Origin: Saccopteryx bilineata
Taxonomy: Eukaryota; Chordata; Mammalia; Chiroptera; Emballonuridae
NCBI RefSeq assembly: GCF_036850765.1
Contig: NC_089501.1
Coordinates: 12,934,997-12,998,996 of the forward strand
DNA length: 64,000 bases
Direction: 5' to 3'
Part shown: positions 50,778 to 59,944 of the stretch, piece after piece
Layout: each line of letters begins with the position of its first letter
Numbering within the stretch: the first letter of the stretch is position 1
Translations under genes and position numbers: made by a program
Notes under the pieces: generated by a model
What the model saw: the letters and a program-made list of their open reading frames with translations, nothing else
What the model was told of the DNA's origin: nothing
Database searches by the model: none

Positions 50778-51750
50778 TGCCTCGTTAAGAATATCTGCTT
50801 CACTAGGTTGTGTGTGCCCTACGTGTATATATGGCACAGACCTAACAGGTCTATAGAGCTTTCCTGTTTATGTAAGACTCTGTGAGACCAGCTGTTGGAG
50901 AGGTAATCCTTTGTGACTGTAACCTGTCTCTATTTTCTGATGTTGATTTCCTCTGAGTCAGGGTTCTGAAGACTTTTGGCTTTATTCATAAGAAAAGATA
51001 TTTCTGAAGACACTGACTATTTCAAGTAAAGTGATTAAGGAAACAGTGCACCCTTGTGATAAAATATAATCTTTAAAATGCATGTTCCTTGAAGACCAAT
51101 CAATGTTTTAAAGAAATCTCAAAACTTTTTGAGTTGGGGTTAATGGGGGAGAGGGGTTAAACCTTTCAAAGAATTTATTTTTTTCTGTTCTAATCGCTGT
51201 GTATATCAGTAATTGGTCATTGTCTCATTTTCTAAGTTCACATTTGGAGTAGGTGAGAAGTCAGAACTATATAGAGTTTGCCTTAAATACTTGTTAATTT
51301 TGGTTTTCTTTAAGCTGTTCAAAATATTTAAGTTGACATAGTTATATATGTATTTACATTCTGTAAATGTATATATAATAGAAACCATTGAGTTATTCTT
51401 TGGAGGTGATGGGGTTCAGGGAAAACTGACCCAAGATATGTCTTTTGAGATATTAGTTATTTTGAATAAGTTATTTGAGAAACAGCCAGTGCAAGAACAC
51501 TGTGACTGTCCTTTGCCCCCCAAAAGCAGGAAATAAATCTCCCAAGTGAATGTATCCTCCCTATTCCAGGCGGAAGTTAGAAGGCATCCTTATCACCAAA
51601 AAAAGGAATTCAAAGCCCAAAAAGCAGACAGACATTGTTACTTCTCCATTAATTTGCTACCTTAAGTAAAAACCCTTTGTTTTGTCAAATCTTCACAAAT
51701 AATTTCTTTCACTTTACTCAATCTAAATCTTCTAGATTTCTTTTCTTCCC

Positions 51751-51880
51751 TTTTTTTTTTTTTTTTTTGACAGAAACAGAGTCAGAGAGAGGGACAGATA
51801 GGGACAAACAGGAAGGGAAAGATAAGAAGTATCAATTCTTCATTGCAGCTCCTTAGTTGTTTAGTGATTGCTTTCTCATA
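51751..51880 (-). repeat. SINE-B, left part, split by the provirus
   Basis: The poly(T) end and body of a tRNA-derived SINE in minus orientation. It stops at CTTTCTCATA and resumes after the provirus at 57906 as TCATACATGCCTTGACC. The SINE's own duplication (TCTTCTAGATTTCTTT at about 51729 and TCTTGTAGATTTCTTT at about 58127) shows that it was in place before the ERV. Confidence 0.9.
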
Positions 51881-52145
51881 TGTTGGTCAAATAAGTTTGT
51901 AAACATGATATATATGTTTGCTCGCTTGTGACTTATAATGGGTGTGGGGGACAGGCTATAAGCAGGCCAGGTTGTTGTAGCCTGAGGTTTGGTTTTGGGA
52001 CTAAGCTTTTCCCCACACCCTTGACTGATTATATGATCTGGGTGGTGCACTCTCATGAGAAATCCAATTATGCCTTGGATAAGTGACTTTGTATTGGAGA
52101 CTTCCTTGTTTGTATATTGGATTAAGGGATTTTGGTTTTCTACAC

Positions 52146-52152
52146 TATAAAG
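52146..52152 (+). promoter_or_regulatory. LTR TATA box
   Basis: TATAAAG lies about 265 bp into the 525-bp LTR, directly upstream of a GGGACAGACC stretch where transcription would be expected to begin. The same box occurs at 57646-57652 in the 3' LTR, and an equivalent CTATAAAG occurs in the related solo LTR at 35789-36360. Confidence 0.7.
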
Positions 52153-52295
52153 TGGGACAGACCAGGAGCTCAGACACACAGTTCCTGCTATCACAATTGC
52201 AGGGGCTCCCCTGATCCCTTGCCCTTCATGGGAAGAGCTGGTTTTCTGCTTTTCCCTTGTCTTCTTTTGTGGTTTGCCTGTCTTGGTGAGACACC

Positions 52296-52301
52296 AATAA
52301 A
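52296..52301 (+). terminator. LTR polyadenylation signal
   Basis: AATAAA about 145 bp downstream of the TATA box, the order expected for a poly(A) signal at the end of R. The copy at 57796-57801 in the 3' LTR would end the genomic transcript. Confidence 0.65.
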
Positions 52302-52407
52302 TAGGATGGCCCCCCATCCTCTGACTCCGCCATTTCTTTATCGCCTGCCCGAATCCAATGGGAACCTGCATGTGAATGGTCACGATGACGGCTCCTGGCC
52401 TTACAAC

Positions 52408-52430
52408 TGGCGTAGTTTCCGGCAGGATTC
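52408..52430 (+). other. Primer-binding site, tRNA-Ser type with a 3-nt interruption
   Basis: Two bases after the 5' LTR comes TGGCGTAGT, then TTC, then CGGCAGGATTC. The 9-nt and 11-nt blocks are complementary to the 3' end of the tRNA-Ser(AGA)-type acceptor and T arm (ending ACTACG-CCA). The TTC between them has no partner and would form a bulge. No other common tRNA 3' end I can recall fits as well. A Ser primer is the naming feature of the ERV-S group. Confidence 0.75.
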
Positions 52431-52440
52431 AGAGATTGGT

Positions 52441-53853
52441 ATGGAGCCACCACCCTTGATGGGTGGGATAGAGTACTGGTTGCTGCTCTGGCTCCCCATG
52501 GCTGTCCTTTTAGGGGCCATGGGCTACATGTTTTTTACTCAAGAGGAAACTGCCCGAGGTCAAAAGCTTCAGCATGAATTGCAAACAGAACGGCAGAAAA
52601 GGCTGGAACTGGAGCGAGCACTGGAGAAGGAATTACGGGTTCGAGAGTTGCAGTTTACCCTGGAAGCTGAACGTCTTCACCGGCAGTTGTTGGAGAAACA
52701 ACTCCGGATTCAAGAGCTCGAGTCTCAGCTTCTGGCCAAAAGCCAGCAGCCACAGGAGCCTAAACAGTCACCAAAGGAGCAGCAGCATCCGTGCCGGTGG
52801 ATTGGCTTTGAGTCAGCGGGAGCCGGCGCTTGCAACTCCTCTTCTGAGGATGAGAAGGCTCAGGCTGAAGCTGCCATACGCACACTGAGAGCCCGACCAG
52901 TTGTCGCCAAGAAGGTAAAAACCCAGCAACAAAGAGTCCCTCAGGGGCAGCCACAGCCTCCTGCCCAGGTAATGGAACACTCTGTGGTCCGGCCCTATAC
53001 CCAGGCAGAGCTGATGGAGTTGGGGGCACAATTTAGGCAGAAACCTACTGAATCCCTGGTAGCCTGGTTACTACGATTATGGGATATAGGGGTGGATGGC
53101 ATCATGCTCTCCAGAACAGAGATGGAGAAATTGGCCGCCATTACCACACACTCTTCCTTGAGGCAGCGTCTTCAGAACTGCCATGGCAACCCAGGAGACC
53201 ATACCCTATTAGAATGGGTGATGGCTGCCATTCGTATGGTCTGGCAGAATGCTGGAGAACTGCCGGGGGCAATGAGTCGGTGGCAGTGCTACAGTGAGTT
53301 AGTAAAGGTCCTTCGAGAACTAGGTATGAAGAATGCTGTTTTCAACCCTGGGTCTCGTGGGCCAGACGAAGAAGTGTTTACGGCCAAAATGAGGGAATTT
53401 GTCCTTGCTAGCGCCCCATCAGCCCTTTTTGGGTCACTTGTGGCTATCTTGGGCCCCTATGTGGGGCAGCCCATCAATGCAGTTACACAGATGGTAGCAG
53501 ATTTGGGAGAGCTGGAGGCCGCTCGGGATCATAAAGCAGTGAGGGCTGCTGCCTATGTTTCCCCCCCAACTAACAAGGGAAACGGGCCTGTAAAGGTTAC
53601 CCGAACGCAGATGTGGGTAGACTTGATTGCGGCTGGAGCAGATAAGGGGAAATTGGATGGCCAGTCTAATAAAATTCTTTTGGAGCTTTGGCGGCAGCTT
53701 AAACCAGAACAGAAGTTCCAGCCACTGAGACGAAAGGCCCCAGCAGCTACCAATAAAACGTTTGGTGCGCGCACAGCTCGGTTACAAGATTATATGATAG
53801 AGACAGCCGAGGGAGAGGGGAACTCCCAAGACCCATTGTACCAGTTTGAATAG
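52441..53853 (+). CDS. gag: Gag of class III ERV, with N-terminal membrane anchor and coiled coil
   Basis: Capsid precursor of 470 residues. I chose the ATG at 52441 because it lies downstream of the primer-binding site and has a strong context (G at -3 and +4). The same frame is open back to 52132, but that part lies in the LTR. Layout: residues 12-32 form a hydrophobic helix (YWLLLWLPMAVLLGAMGYMFF); residues 35-102 are a heptad-rich coiled coil of Leu/Glu/Arg/Gln; residues 103-180 are Pro/Gln-rich with an acidic SSSEDE patch; residues 184-365 are capsid-like, with WLLRLWDIGVDG and VLRELGM resembling the MERV-L Gag/Fv1 region; the tail is basic. There is no CCHC zinc knuckle, a feature also missing from foamy-virus Gags. 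The membrane anchor suggests assembly on an internal membrane, as seen for MERV-L particles in the ER (inference). The frame ends with TAG at 53851-53853, directly continuous with pol. Confidence 0.9.
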   Translation: MEPPPLMGGIEYWLLLWLPMAVLLGAMGYMFFTQEETARGQKLQHELQTERQKRLELERALEKELRVRELQFTLEAERLHRQLLEKQLRIQELESQLLAKSQQPQEPKQSPKEQQHPCRWIGFESAGAGACNSSSEDEKAQAEAAIRTLRARPVVAKKVKTQQQRVPQGQPQPPAQVMEHSVVRPYTQAELMELGAQFRQKPTESLVAWLLRLWDIGVDGIMLSRTEMEKLAAITTHSSLRQRLQNCHGNPGDHTLLEWVMAAIRMVWQNAGELPGAMSRWQCYSELVKVLRELGMKNAVFNPGSRGPDEEVFTAKMREFVLASAPSALFGSLVAILGPYVGQPINAVTQMVADLGELEAARDHKAVRAAAYVSPPTNKGNGPVKVTRTQMWVDLIAAGADKGKLDGQSNKILLELWRQLKPEQKFQPLRRKAPAATNKTFGARTARLQDYMIETAEGEGNSQDPLYQFE

Positions 53854-53882
53854 GAAAAAGGCCGAGGGACCCGTCTAACGGG
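53851..53882 (+). promoter_or_regulatory. gag/pol stop codon with downstream hairpin (possible readthrough site)
   Basis: gag ends in TAG and pol continues in the same frame without any other stop, the arrangement gammaretroviruses use for stop-codon readthrough. Sixteen nt after the TAG is a GC-rich hairpin, CCCGT (53870-53874), loop CTA, ACGGG (53878-53882), followed by the G-rich run GGGGATGGGCGGGG. Alternatively, pol could start at the ATG at 53884, which has a strong context (G at -3 and +4). Readthrough is inference. Confidence 0.5.
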
Positions 53883-56800
53883 GATGGGCGGGGACCGGAG
53901 GCCACATGTGGAACTGGCTATCCACTGGTCCCCTTCCAACGTACAACAGGTGTTGGCCTTGGTGGATACAGGTGCAGAATGTTCCCTTCTCTATGGAAAC
54001 CCAGAGCGGTTTGCTGGGACCCCAGTGGCCATTGACGGTTATGGGGGCCAAACTGTCCAAGTGAAGCCAATAACTATTCCATTGGGGATAGGGAGACTGC
54101 CTCCTAAGCCATATAAGGTGTATGTATCTCCTATTCCTGAATATATTTTGGGGGTAGATGTCTTGCAAGGACTGTGGTTGGAAACTACAGCTGGGGAGTT
54201 CCAGCTGCGGATCAGGGTTGTGAAGGCAGTATTGCGGGGACATGCATCACATTCCCCTTTGCAATTACCCATCCCTCGGCGTGTGACTAACACCAAGCAG
54301 TACCGCCTGCCAGGTGGTTATGAAGAAGTCACAGGGACAATCCTTGAACTAGAAAAGGTGGGGATCATCCGGCCAGCACACAGTCCTTACAACTCCCCAG
54401 TATGGCCTGTGCGCAAAGCAGATGGAACCTGGAGAATGACAGTAGATTACAGGGAACTTAATAAAGTTGTTCCCCCTTTGCACGCTGCTGTTCCCTCGAT
54501 AGCTAACATGATGGATCGGCTAAGCCATGAGTTGGGGACATACCACTTTGTGGCAGACTTGGCCAATGCTTTTTTCTCTATTGATATAGCCGCAGAGAGT
54601 CAAGACCAATTTGCCTTCAGTTGGGAAGGGAGACAATGGACCTTTATAGTGTTACCCCAGGGCTATTTGCATAGCCCCACCTTGTGCCATGGGCTGGTGG
54701 CTGCTGACCTGGCTAAATGGAAACAGCCAGAGGTAGTCTGCATGTACCATTATATTGATGATATTATGCTAACTAGTGATTCTCTTTCAGAATTGGAGCA
54801 AGCAGTCCCTACCCTGCTATCCCATTTGAAAGCATGTGGCTGGGCAGTTAACGAGAACAAATTACAAGGACCTGGGTTATCTGTTAAATTCTTGGGAGTT
54901 GTCTGGTCGGGTAAGACAAAAGTTATCCCTGACGCAGTTATAGATAAGATTCAAGCATACCCCGTGCCCACTACGGTAAAACAGTTACAGGAATTCTTAG
55001 GTTTGTTGGGGTATTGGCGAGCATTTATACCGCATTTGGCTCAGTTACTACGCCCCTTGTACAACCTTATTCGAAAGGGGGTTCGCTGGGATTGGACTGA
55101 GCAGGCGCAAGGTTCATTTGCAGCTGCTAAGAGAGCTGTCAAGGTGGCACAGGCCTTGAATGTGTTTGATCCTGCCAGGCCCTGTGAGCTGGATGTTCAT
55201 GTAACCTCGGAGGGGTTTGGATGGGGCTTGTGGCAGTGGACAGAGCGCCTACGGCAACCTATTGGATTTTGGTCCCAATTGTGGAAAGGTGCTGAAGTTC
55301 GTTACTCATTAGTAGAGAAGCAGCTGGCAGCTGTGTATGCTGCCCTCCTGGCAACTGAGAGTATTACAACCACAACACCAGTTACAGTCAAAACAACATA
55401 CCCTATAGCTGGATGGGTGAGAGATTGGGCAACTAAACCACATAGTGGTATGGCCCAAATGTCTACCCTGGCCAAGTGGGGTGCCTATCTGCAACAACGC
55501 TGTGCTCTTAGCACCAGCCCATTGAGGGCAGAACTGCAGGAGGTCTTGGGTCCAGTCACCTATGCGACCTTAGTGTCAGGTGCAACTGGGGCTCAGGAGG
55601 CAGAACCTGAGGTCAGTCCTTACCAGGAGGGGCGGGTGCCCATCCCCGAAGATGCCTGGTATACTGATGGTTCCAGCAGGGGCCAACCTGCCAAATGAAC
55701 GGCTATCGCCTTCCATCTGGCCACTGAGACTATTTGGATGGACATGGGTACAGGCCAAAGCAGCCAATGGGCAGAATTAAGAGCTGTTTGGCTAGTTGCC
55801 CATAATGAACCTTCACCTCTGGTGATCTGTACTGACAGTTGGGCTGTCTATCGTGGACTGACCCTTTGGATTGCTACTTGGCACATTAACCAGTGGATGG
55901 TAATGCACCGTCCATTATGGGGTCAGGCCATGTGGCAGGACTTATGGGAAATAGGACACCAGAAGCAGGTGACAGTATATCATGTCACAGGGCATGCCCC
56001 TCTAGCCCATCCTGGGAATGATGAGGCAGATACGTTGGCAAGGGTGCGATGGTTGGAGACTGCACCTGCAGGTGATGTGGCACAGTGGCTCCACCGGCGC
56101 CTGCTCCATGCAGGACAGAAAACTATGTGGGCTACGGTTAAGGCTTGGAACTTGCCTGTGTCCTATGCAGAGGTACTTGCAGCCTGTGAGCAATGTGCAG
56201 TATGTTCCAAGGAACACCCTCGGAGACCACTGGTGTCACCTGGACAGATCCAGAGGGGTCATGTCCTACTGACACGATGGCAGATAGACATCATTGGACC
56301 CTTACCAAAGTCAGAAGGGTACCAGTATGCAGTCACTTGTGTAGATACTGCCACCGGGCTGCTTGCTGCTTACCCCACTCGTAACCCTGACCAGAGGGCA
56401 GTCATACAGGCTCTGGACCGCCTGAGTGCTGCATACGGGCGACCGCTGGTCCTTGAAAGTGACAATGGTACCCACTTCACTGGTTCAACAGTGAGGCAAT
56501 GGGCTCAAAAGCTGGGGGTGGACTGGAAGTACCATGTTCCCTACCACCCCCAGGCTGCTGGCATCATTGAGCGTTATAATGGACTCTTAAAGCAGGGACT
56601 GCAACAGGAGGGGGGCACCGGCTCTCTTACTGGATGGACACGCCGCTTATGGACAGTACTTCGGATTTTGAATGAGCGACCTCGACGGGGAAGCCCAGCT
56701 CCAGTAGAGGCCCTCCTGCATCGGACAGCTGCCCCTATTCAATTGCAGATACGCACTAAGGACATTTTACTCAAGCCAGGTTTCGGACAGCAGGGCAACG

Positions 56801-57249
56801 TGCTCTTGCCTGCTCCAACAGCCCTTCTTAAAGGACAATGGCTTCAATGGACTTGGCCCTGGACTGTACAGGCCCCCCATCTGAGATGGGTGGCCTTGTT
56901 GGCACCATGGGGAAAGGGGTTACAGGTGGACCTCCAGTTAACTCCTTGGGCAACCAGCGCCTGGCCACCTAAGGTAGAAGTGTATTATCCCTTGAGTGCT
57001 CAAGGGGACAGCATTTTGAAGGGCACCTTTGTAATTTCTTTATGGCCAATAATGAGTTCCCCTATTTTACTACACATAGAACCAGCAGATGCTGGTGTAT
57101 TGGCCAATAAGGTTTGGTACGCCCGCTCAGGGCGGCCTCTGGTGCCAGCTACAGTGCTGTCTGCAGATAAAACTCTGGCCTGTATTCTGCCAGAGGGAAG
57201 AGATTTGCCTCTCTTGGTGCCACTGACAGCTCTCTCATTTCGCCCATAG
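53854..57249 (+). pseudogene. pol: pro-pol of class III ERV (protease, RT, RNase H, integrase) with one in-frame stop
   Basis: Same frame as gag, beginning right after its TAG; the first Met codon is 53884. Counting from that Met: aspartic protease with DTGAE (residues 28-32) and ILGVDVL (88-94); reverse transcriptase from about 145 to 400 with VADLANAF (Asp225) and the catalytic YIDD box (290-293); RNase H starting at YTDGSS (593-598). A TGA at 55696-55698 interrupts RNase H. The frame then continues unshifted to 57249 and holds the other RNase H acids (in WAELRA, CTDSW and NDEAD). Integrase follows, with an H-x4-H and C-x2-C zinc site near 56092-56196 and D, D35E residues in IDIIG, SDNGTHF and GIIERYN. 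About 220 further residues follow the catalytic Glu. They show no dUTPase motifs, although MERV-L and HERV-L carry that domain downstream of integrase. Catalytic residues look intact throughout. As sequenced, this copy should make protease-RT but a truncated RNase H and no integrase without readthrough. Confidence 0.93.
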
Positions 57250-57367
57250 TTTTTGATCTGTTAATCCTATTGCTGTAGTTGGTACTATTTCTGTTTATGC
57301 AATGTATCCTACTCTTTGCACAGTGACCATCATGGAAGATGCCTGTGGTTTAGATTGTAAAGCGAGC

Positions 57368-57380
57368 AAAAGGGGTGGAA
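57368..57380 (+). other. Polypurine tract
   Basis: AAAAGGGGTGGAA lies directly against the 3' LTR, where plus-strand DNA synthesis is primed. One T interrupts the purines. The 118 bp between the pol stop (57249) and this tract hold no open frame of note. Confidence 0.8.
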
Positions 57381-57905
57381 TGTTGGTCAAATAAGTTTGT
57401 AAACATGATATATATGTTTGCTCGCTTGTGACTTATAATGGGTGTGGGGGACAGGCTATAAGCAGGCCAGGTTGTTGTAGCCTGAGGTTTGGTTTTGGGA
57501 CTAAGCTTTTCCCCACACCCTTGACTGATTGTATGATCTGGGTGGTGCACTCTCATGAGAAATCCAATTATGCCTTGGATAAGTGACTTTGTATTGGAGA
57601 CTTCCTTGTTTGTATATTGGATTAAGGGATTTTGGTTTTCTACACTATAAAGTGGGACAGACCAGGAGCTCAGACACACAGTTCCTGCTATCACAATTGC
57701 AGGGGCTCCCCTGATCCCTTGCCCTTCATGGGAAGAGCTGGTTTTCTGCTTTTCCCTTGTCTTCTTTTGTGGTTTGCCTGTCTTGGTGAGACACCAATAA
57801 ATAGGATGGCCCCCCATCCTCTGACTCCGCCATTTCTTTATCGCCTGCCCGAATCCAATGGGAACCTGCATGTGAATGGTCACGATGACGGCTCCTGGCC
57901 TTACA
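57381..57905 (+). repeat. 3' LTR of the provirus
   Basis: A 525-bp copy of the 5' LTR. It follows a purine-rich tract and is followed by the target duplication TCATA (57906-57910). Its TATAAAG (57646-57652) and AATAAA (57796-57801) point toward the NT5DC1 exon at 63774, so this copy could act as an intronic promoter or polyadenylation site for the host gene (inference). Confidence 0.95.
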
Positions 57906-58125
57906 TCATACATGCCTTGACCAGGGGGCTACAAGCAGAGTGAGTGACCCCTTGCTCAAGCCAGTGACCTTGGGCTTCAAGCCAGCAACCTTTGGGCTCA
58001 AGCCAGTAACCCCTCACTCAAGCTAGAGAACCCTCCTCGCTCAAGCCGGCAACCTTGGGCTTTCGAACCTGGGTCCTCCGCATCCCAGCCCCATGCACTA
58101 TCCACTGCACCACCACCTGGTTAGG
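57906..58125 (-). repeat. SINE-B, right part, split by the provirus
   Basis: The tRNA-like head end of the SINE interrupted at 51880, running through CACCACCTGGTTAGGC. The first five bases (TCATA) repeat 51876-51880. Confidence 0.9.
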
Positions 58126-58870
58126 CTCTTGTAGATTTCTTTATTTGCAAATATATTATATAGAAAGAAATCATATAGGATCATGAATAGGAACTATTTG
58201 TTTTTTAATAATTTCAGTTTAATCTTTTGCCCTCTATAAATAAAACAAATTAGAACATAGTTAATCTATTGTTTATCTTCAAAAATATTTCAAATATCTT
58301 AAAAAATATTTCAAAGACTATTTGCAAAAATATTTTACTATCTCTTGGCAAAAAAAAATTTGTATATGTATGTATTTCACAAAATTAATTATATCGTTTC
58401 TTACAGCAAATAACATTTCTCATAACTAAACATTTAACTGTTCACTGGCATGCTTGTAAAGGTCATGTTTCAGGCTCTCCTAAGTTATGTTCTACCCCGG
58501 AAACGATCGCAGACTTTAACTGGAAGCTGATAGTGGAGGTTTTAGTACCCCAGCATCTGGAATCCTTGTGGCCAACAGCTTTAAAAACTCTAGCCACAGA
58601 TCTCTCAAAGAGTAGTTAGACAGTTAACCAAAAAAAAAAAAAAAAAAAAAAAAAGCTTATTCTGTGATGATAGAAATAGCGATATGGCACAATTGTCTGT
58701 TAAATTAAAAAGTGTTTTTAATATTCAAGTTGTACCTTTTTCCCCTTTTACCACAAGAGGTCCCTAAATCCTGAGTCATGTTTGATATATGTAGACCATT
58801 TTATGTGCATATCAGACTGTTGGCAACACTTTGCTGTTTATTCTCATGATTCCATATTAACCCATTTTTT

Positions 58871-59204
58871 GTTTTGTTTTGTTTTGTTTTTACAGAGACA
58901 GAGAGAGTCAGAGAGAGGGATAAACAGGGACAGACAGACAGGAACGGAGAGATGAGAAGCATAAATCATTAGTTTTTTATTGCACCATCTTAGTTGTTCA
59001 CTGATTTTGCCTTCTCATATGTGCCTTTACCGTGGGCCTTCAGCAGAGCAAGTAACCCCTTGCTCGAGCCAGCAACCTTGGGTCCAAGCTGCTTTTGCTC
59101 AAACCAGATGAGCCTGCTCTCAAGCTGGCGACCTCAGGGTCTCGAACCTGGGTCCTCGGCATCCCAGTCCAATGTTCTATCCACTGTGCCACCGCCTGGT
59201 CAGG
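58871..59204 (-). repeat. SINE-B
   Basis: (TTTTG)n at its left end, head end CCACCGCCTGGTCAGG. Duplication CCATATTAACC on both sides. Confidence 0.92.
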
Positions 59205-59944
59205 CCATATTAACCAGTTTTTTAATATAGGAAAGCTAAGCTTTTATTCTTTAGAACTAACTTTAAAATATTTTTTCACTTTCAATCCCATCTGGATGCA
59301 GAAAATACCAGCATCCAAGGATTTTAGAGAGGTAGAAAGGCCAGGAAAATGAGTTACATAAAGCCGTGAAATAGGGTTCCTTTGAGGTTAACTAAAAAAA
59401 CACAGGCTCCGTTGTGAGTTGAGGACAAACAAGATCATTCCTTTCTTTTCAACTTAGGTCTAAATTCCCTGTCAGTGTTAATCTATCAGCGTCATAAATT
59501 AATTAAACATGATGATTTTTCCTTAGGGATAAAAAAGGGATGGTACTTTAGATAGGATGACTTTGATAGGGCAGTGTTTTTGTCACTCACAGTTAGGTTA
59601 TACATTACGAACAAGTAAATATTCCTGTGTCTATCCCTGCACTAATTTAGGTATTCATTGAATGCCTGCTCTATGCCAAGCAGAAAGATATACACCCTCC
59701 CTTTGAACTCTAGAGTCCCTTTGGGGAGATAATTTAATTAACAACTGTAATTCAGTGCAGTATAATCAACCTAACTTCTGTTGGTTCAATAGCTTGACTT
59801 ATGTCTATTTAAAAAATGAGTGTGTATTACAGACAACAACAAGCTTAAAAATAGCTAAGAGACTGGATCTTAATTGTTCCCATCAGAAAATAGATGTGTA
59901 ACATATAGAGGTGTAGGCTAACCTACGGTGGTAATCACATTTCC

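Larger units (their letters stand above)
51881..52405 (+). repeat. 5' LTR of the provirus
   Basis: A 525-bp LTR starting TGTTGGTC and ending CCTTACA. It carries a TATA box (TATAAAG, 52146-52152) and a poly(A) signal (AATAAA, 52296-52301), giving a plausible U3 of about 290 bp and a transcription start near 52175. Its partner lies exactly 5,500 bp downstream and differs at one base (52031 A versus 57531 G). Confidence 0.95.
51881..57905 (+). mobile_element. Young class III (ERV-L/ERV-S-like) endogenous retrovirus, near-complete
   Basis: A 6,025-bp provirus laid out as LTR, primer-binding site, gag, pro-pol, polypurine tract, LTR. Both LTRs are 525 bp, run from TGTTGG to TTACA, and by eye differ at one position (A at 52031, G at 57531). 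The 5-bp target duplication TCATA flanks it (51876-51880 and 57906-57910). Five-bp duplications and a Gag resembling MERV-L/Fv1 fit class III ERVs, and the tRNA-Ser-type primer site fits the ERV-S branch. There is no env: only 131 bp lie between the pol stop and the 3' LTR. I see no frameshift; the coding frame has two stops, TAG at the gag/pol boundary and TGA inside pol. The element split a SINE, whose halves are at 51751-51880 and 57906-58125. One mismatch in 525 bp suggests insertion within roughly the last half-million years at typical mammalian neutral rates (inference). Confidence 0.95.

Noticed and set aside
52132..52440. Extending gag upstream to the ATG at 52132
   Set aside because: That ATG lies in U3, upstream of the LTR TATA box, so it would not be in the viral RNA. 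The 3' LTR has the same open stretch (57632-57943) without any gag.
57250..57380. An env gene after pol
   Set aside because: Only 131 bp separate the pol stop from the 3' LTR, and they contain no frame of useful length.
35678..57905. A CRISPR-like array, because one repeat family recurs
   Set aside because: The units are 400-720 bp LTRs with individual target duplications in both orientations in a mammalian genome.
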